From: Elioraea sp051860475
GTDB lineage: Bacteria > Pseudomonadota > Alphaproteobacteria > Acetobacterales > Acetobacteraceae
Direction of reading: 5' to 3'
Length of the DNA: 25,538 nt
NCBI RefSeq assembly: GCF_051860475.1
Contig: NZ_JBHYDW010000055.1
Span: forward strand, 1 to 25,538
Under the pieces are notes generated by a model. It was not told the DNA's origin and made no database searches. It saw nothing but the letters and a program-made list of their open reading frames with translations. The first letter of the stretch is position 1. Each line of letters begins with the position of its first letter. Positions 25,457-25,538 of the stretch are shown here, piece by piece. A program made the translations under genes and the position numbers.

Positions 25457-25538
25457 CTGCACGCGTCCGAGATCGCCCGGTACGCCGCCGAGAACCCCAT
25501 CAGGCTGAACGTGTCGGTGACCGTGCCGCCGCGCGGAC
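25453..25538 (-). CDS. Invasion-associated locus B (IalB)-like protein, C-terminal fragment only
   Basis: Reading the minus strand from the window edge gives an open frame PRGGTVTDTFSLMGFSAAYR followed by AISDACR and a TGA at 25455-25453. This matches, from memory, the conserved C-terminus of IalB-family proteins (TDTFSLMGFSAA...C), periplasmic proteins common in alphaproteobacteria that are often found just upstream of rlmN. Only 28 residues are visible, so the name rests on that short match and on context. The stop overlaps the rlmN start in ATGA. Confidence 0.6.

Overview
This window is about 25.5 kb of very GC-rich DNA carrying 24 protein genes. Both end genes are cut by the window edge. 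The gene content points to an alphaproteobacterium, most likely of the Rhodospirillales/Acetobacteraceae type. The pointers are a full-length CtrA regulator, a kdsB-pheA couple, a Tim44-like gene followed by mltA with secB nearby, an IMPase-type histidinol phosphatase, a complete yejABEF operon, and an IalB-like gene coupled to rlmN. KdsB, MltA and the lipoproteins indicate a Gram-negative envelope. The genus cannot be fixed from the sequence alone.

Layout. 1-2215 (+): the 3' part of dinB (DNA polymerase IV), nudC and a small lipoprotein, probably one transcription unit. 2216-2621: an A/T-richer non-coding segment leading into ctrA (2622-3353, +). 3373-5000 (-): kdsB and pheA, translationally coupled. 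5056-12116 (+): hisN, a GNAT acetyltransferase, then yejA-yejB-yejE-yejF, an importer for oligopeptides or microcin C-like compounds. 12397-14571 (+): a membrane hybrid histidine kinase with its own receiver domain and a candidate promoter and operator. Its 3' end overlaps mltA on the other strand. 14517-16546 (-): timA-like gene and mltA. 16663-18592: a histidine phosphatase (+), a fumarylacetoacetate-hydrolase-family enzyme (-) and secB (+). 18599-19762 (-): an MFS transporter. 19896-24248 (+): ilvD, a secreted phytase-like/esterase-like protein and a patatin-like phospholipase. 24275-25538 (-): an IalB-like gene (partial) coupled to rlmN.

The genes cover housekeeping metabolism (His, Phe, branched-chain amino acids, KDO), envelope upkeep (MltA, TimA-like protein, SecB), uptake (Yej, MFS), signalling (CtrA, hybrid kinase) and RNA/DNA maintenance (RlmN, DinB, NudC). 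I see no tRNA, rRNA, CRISPR array, insertion sequence, prophage or recognisable defence system.

I did not find a clear undescribed system. The stretches most worth a second look are the ctrA leader, a strong hairpin between yejB and yejE, the antisense overlap of the kinase gene with mltA, and stop-codon-bearing inverted repeats at convergent gene junctions.
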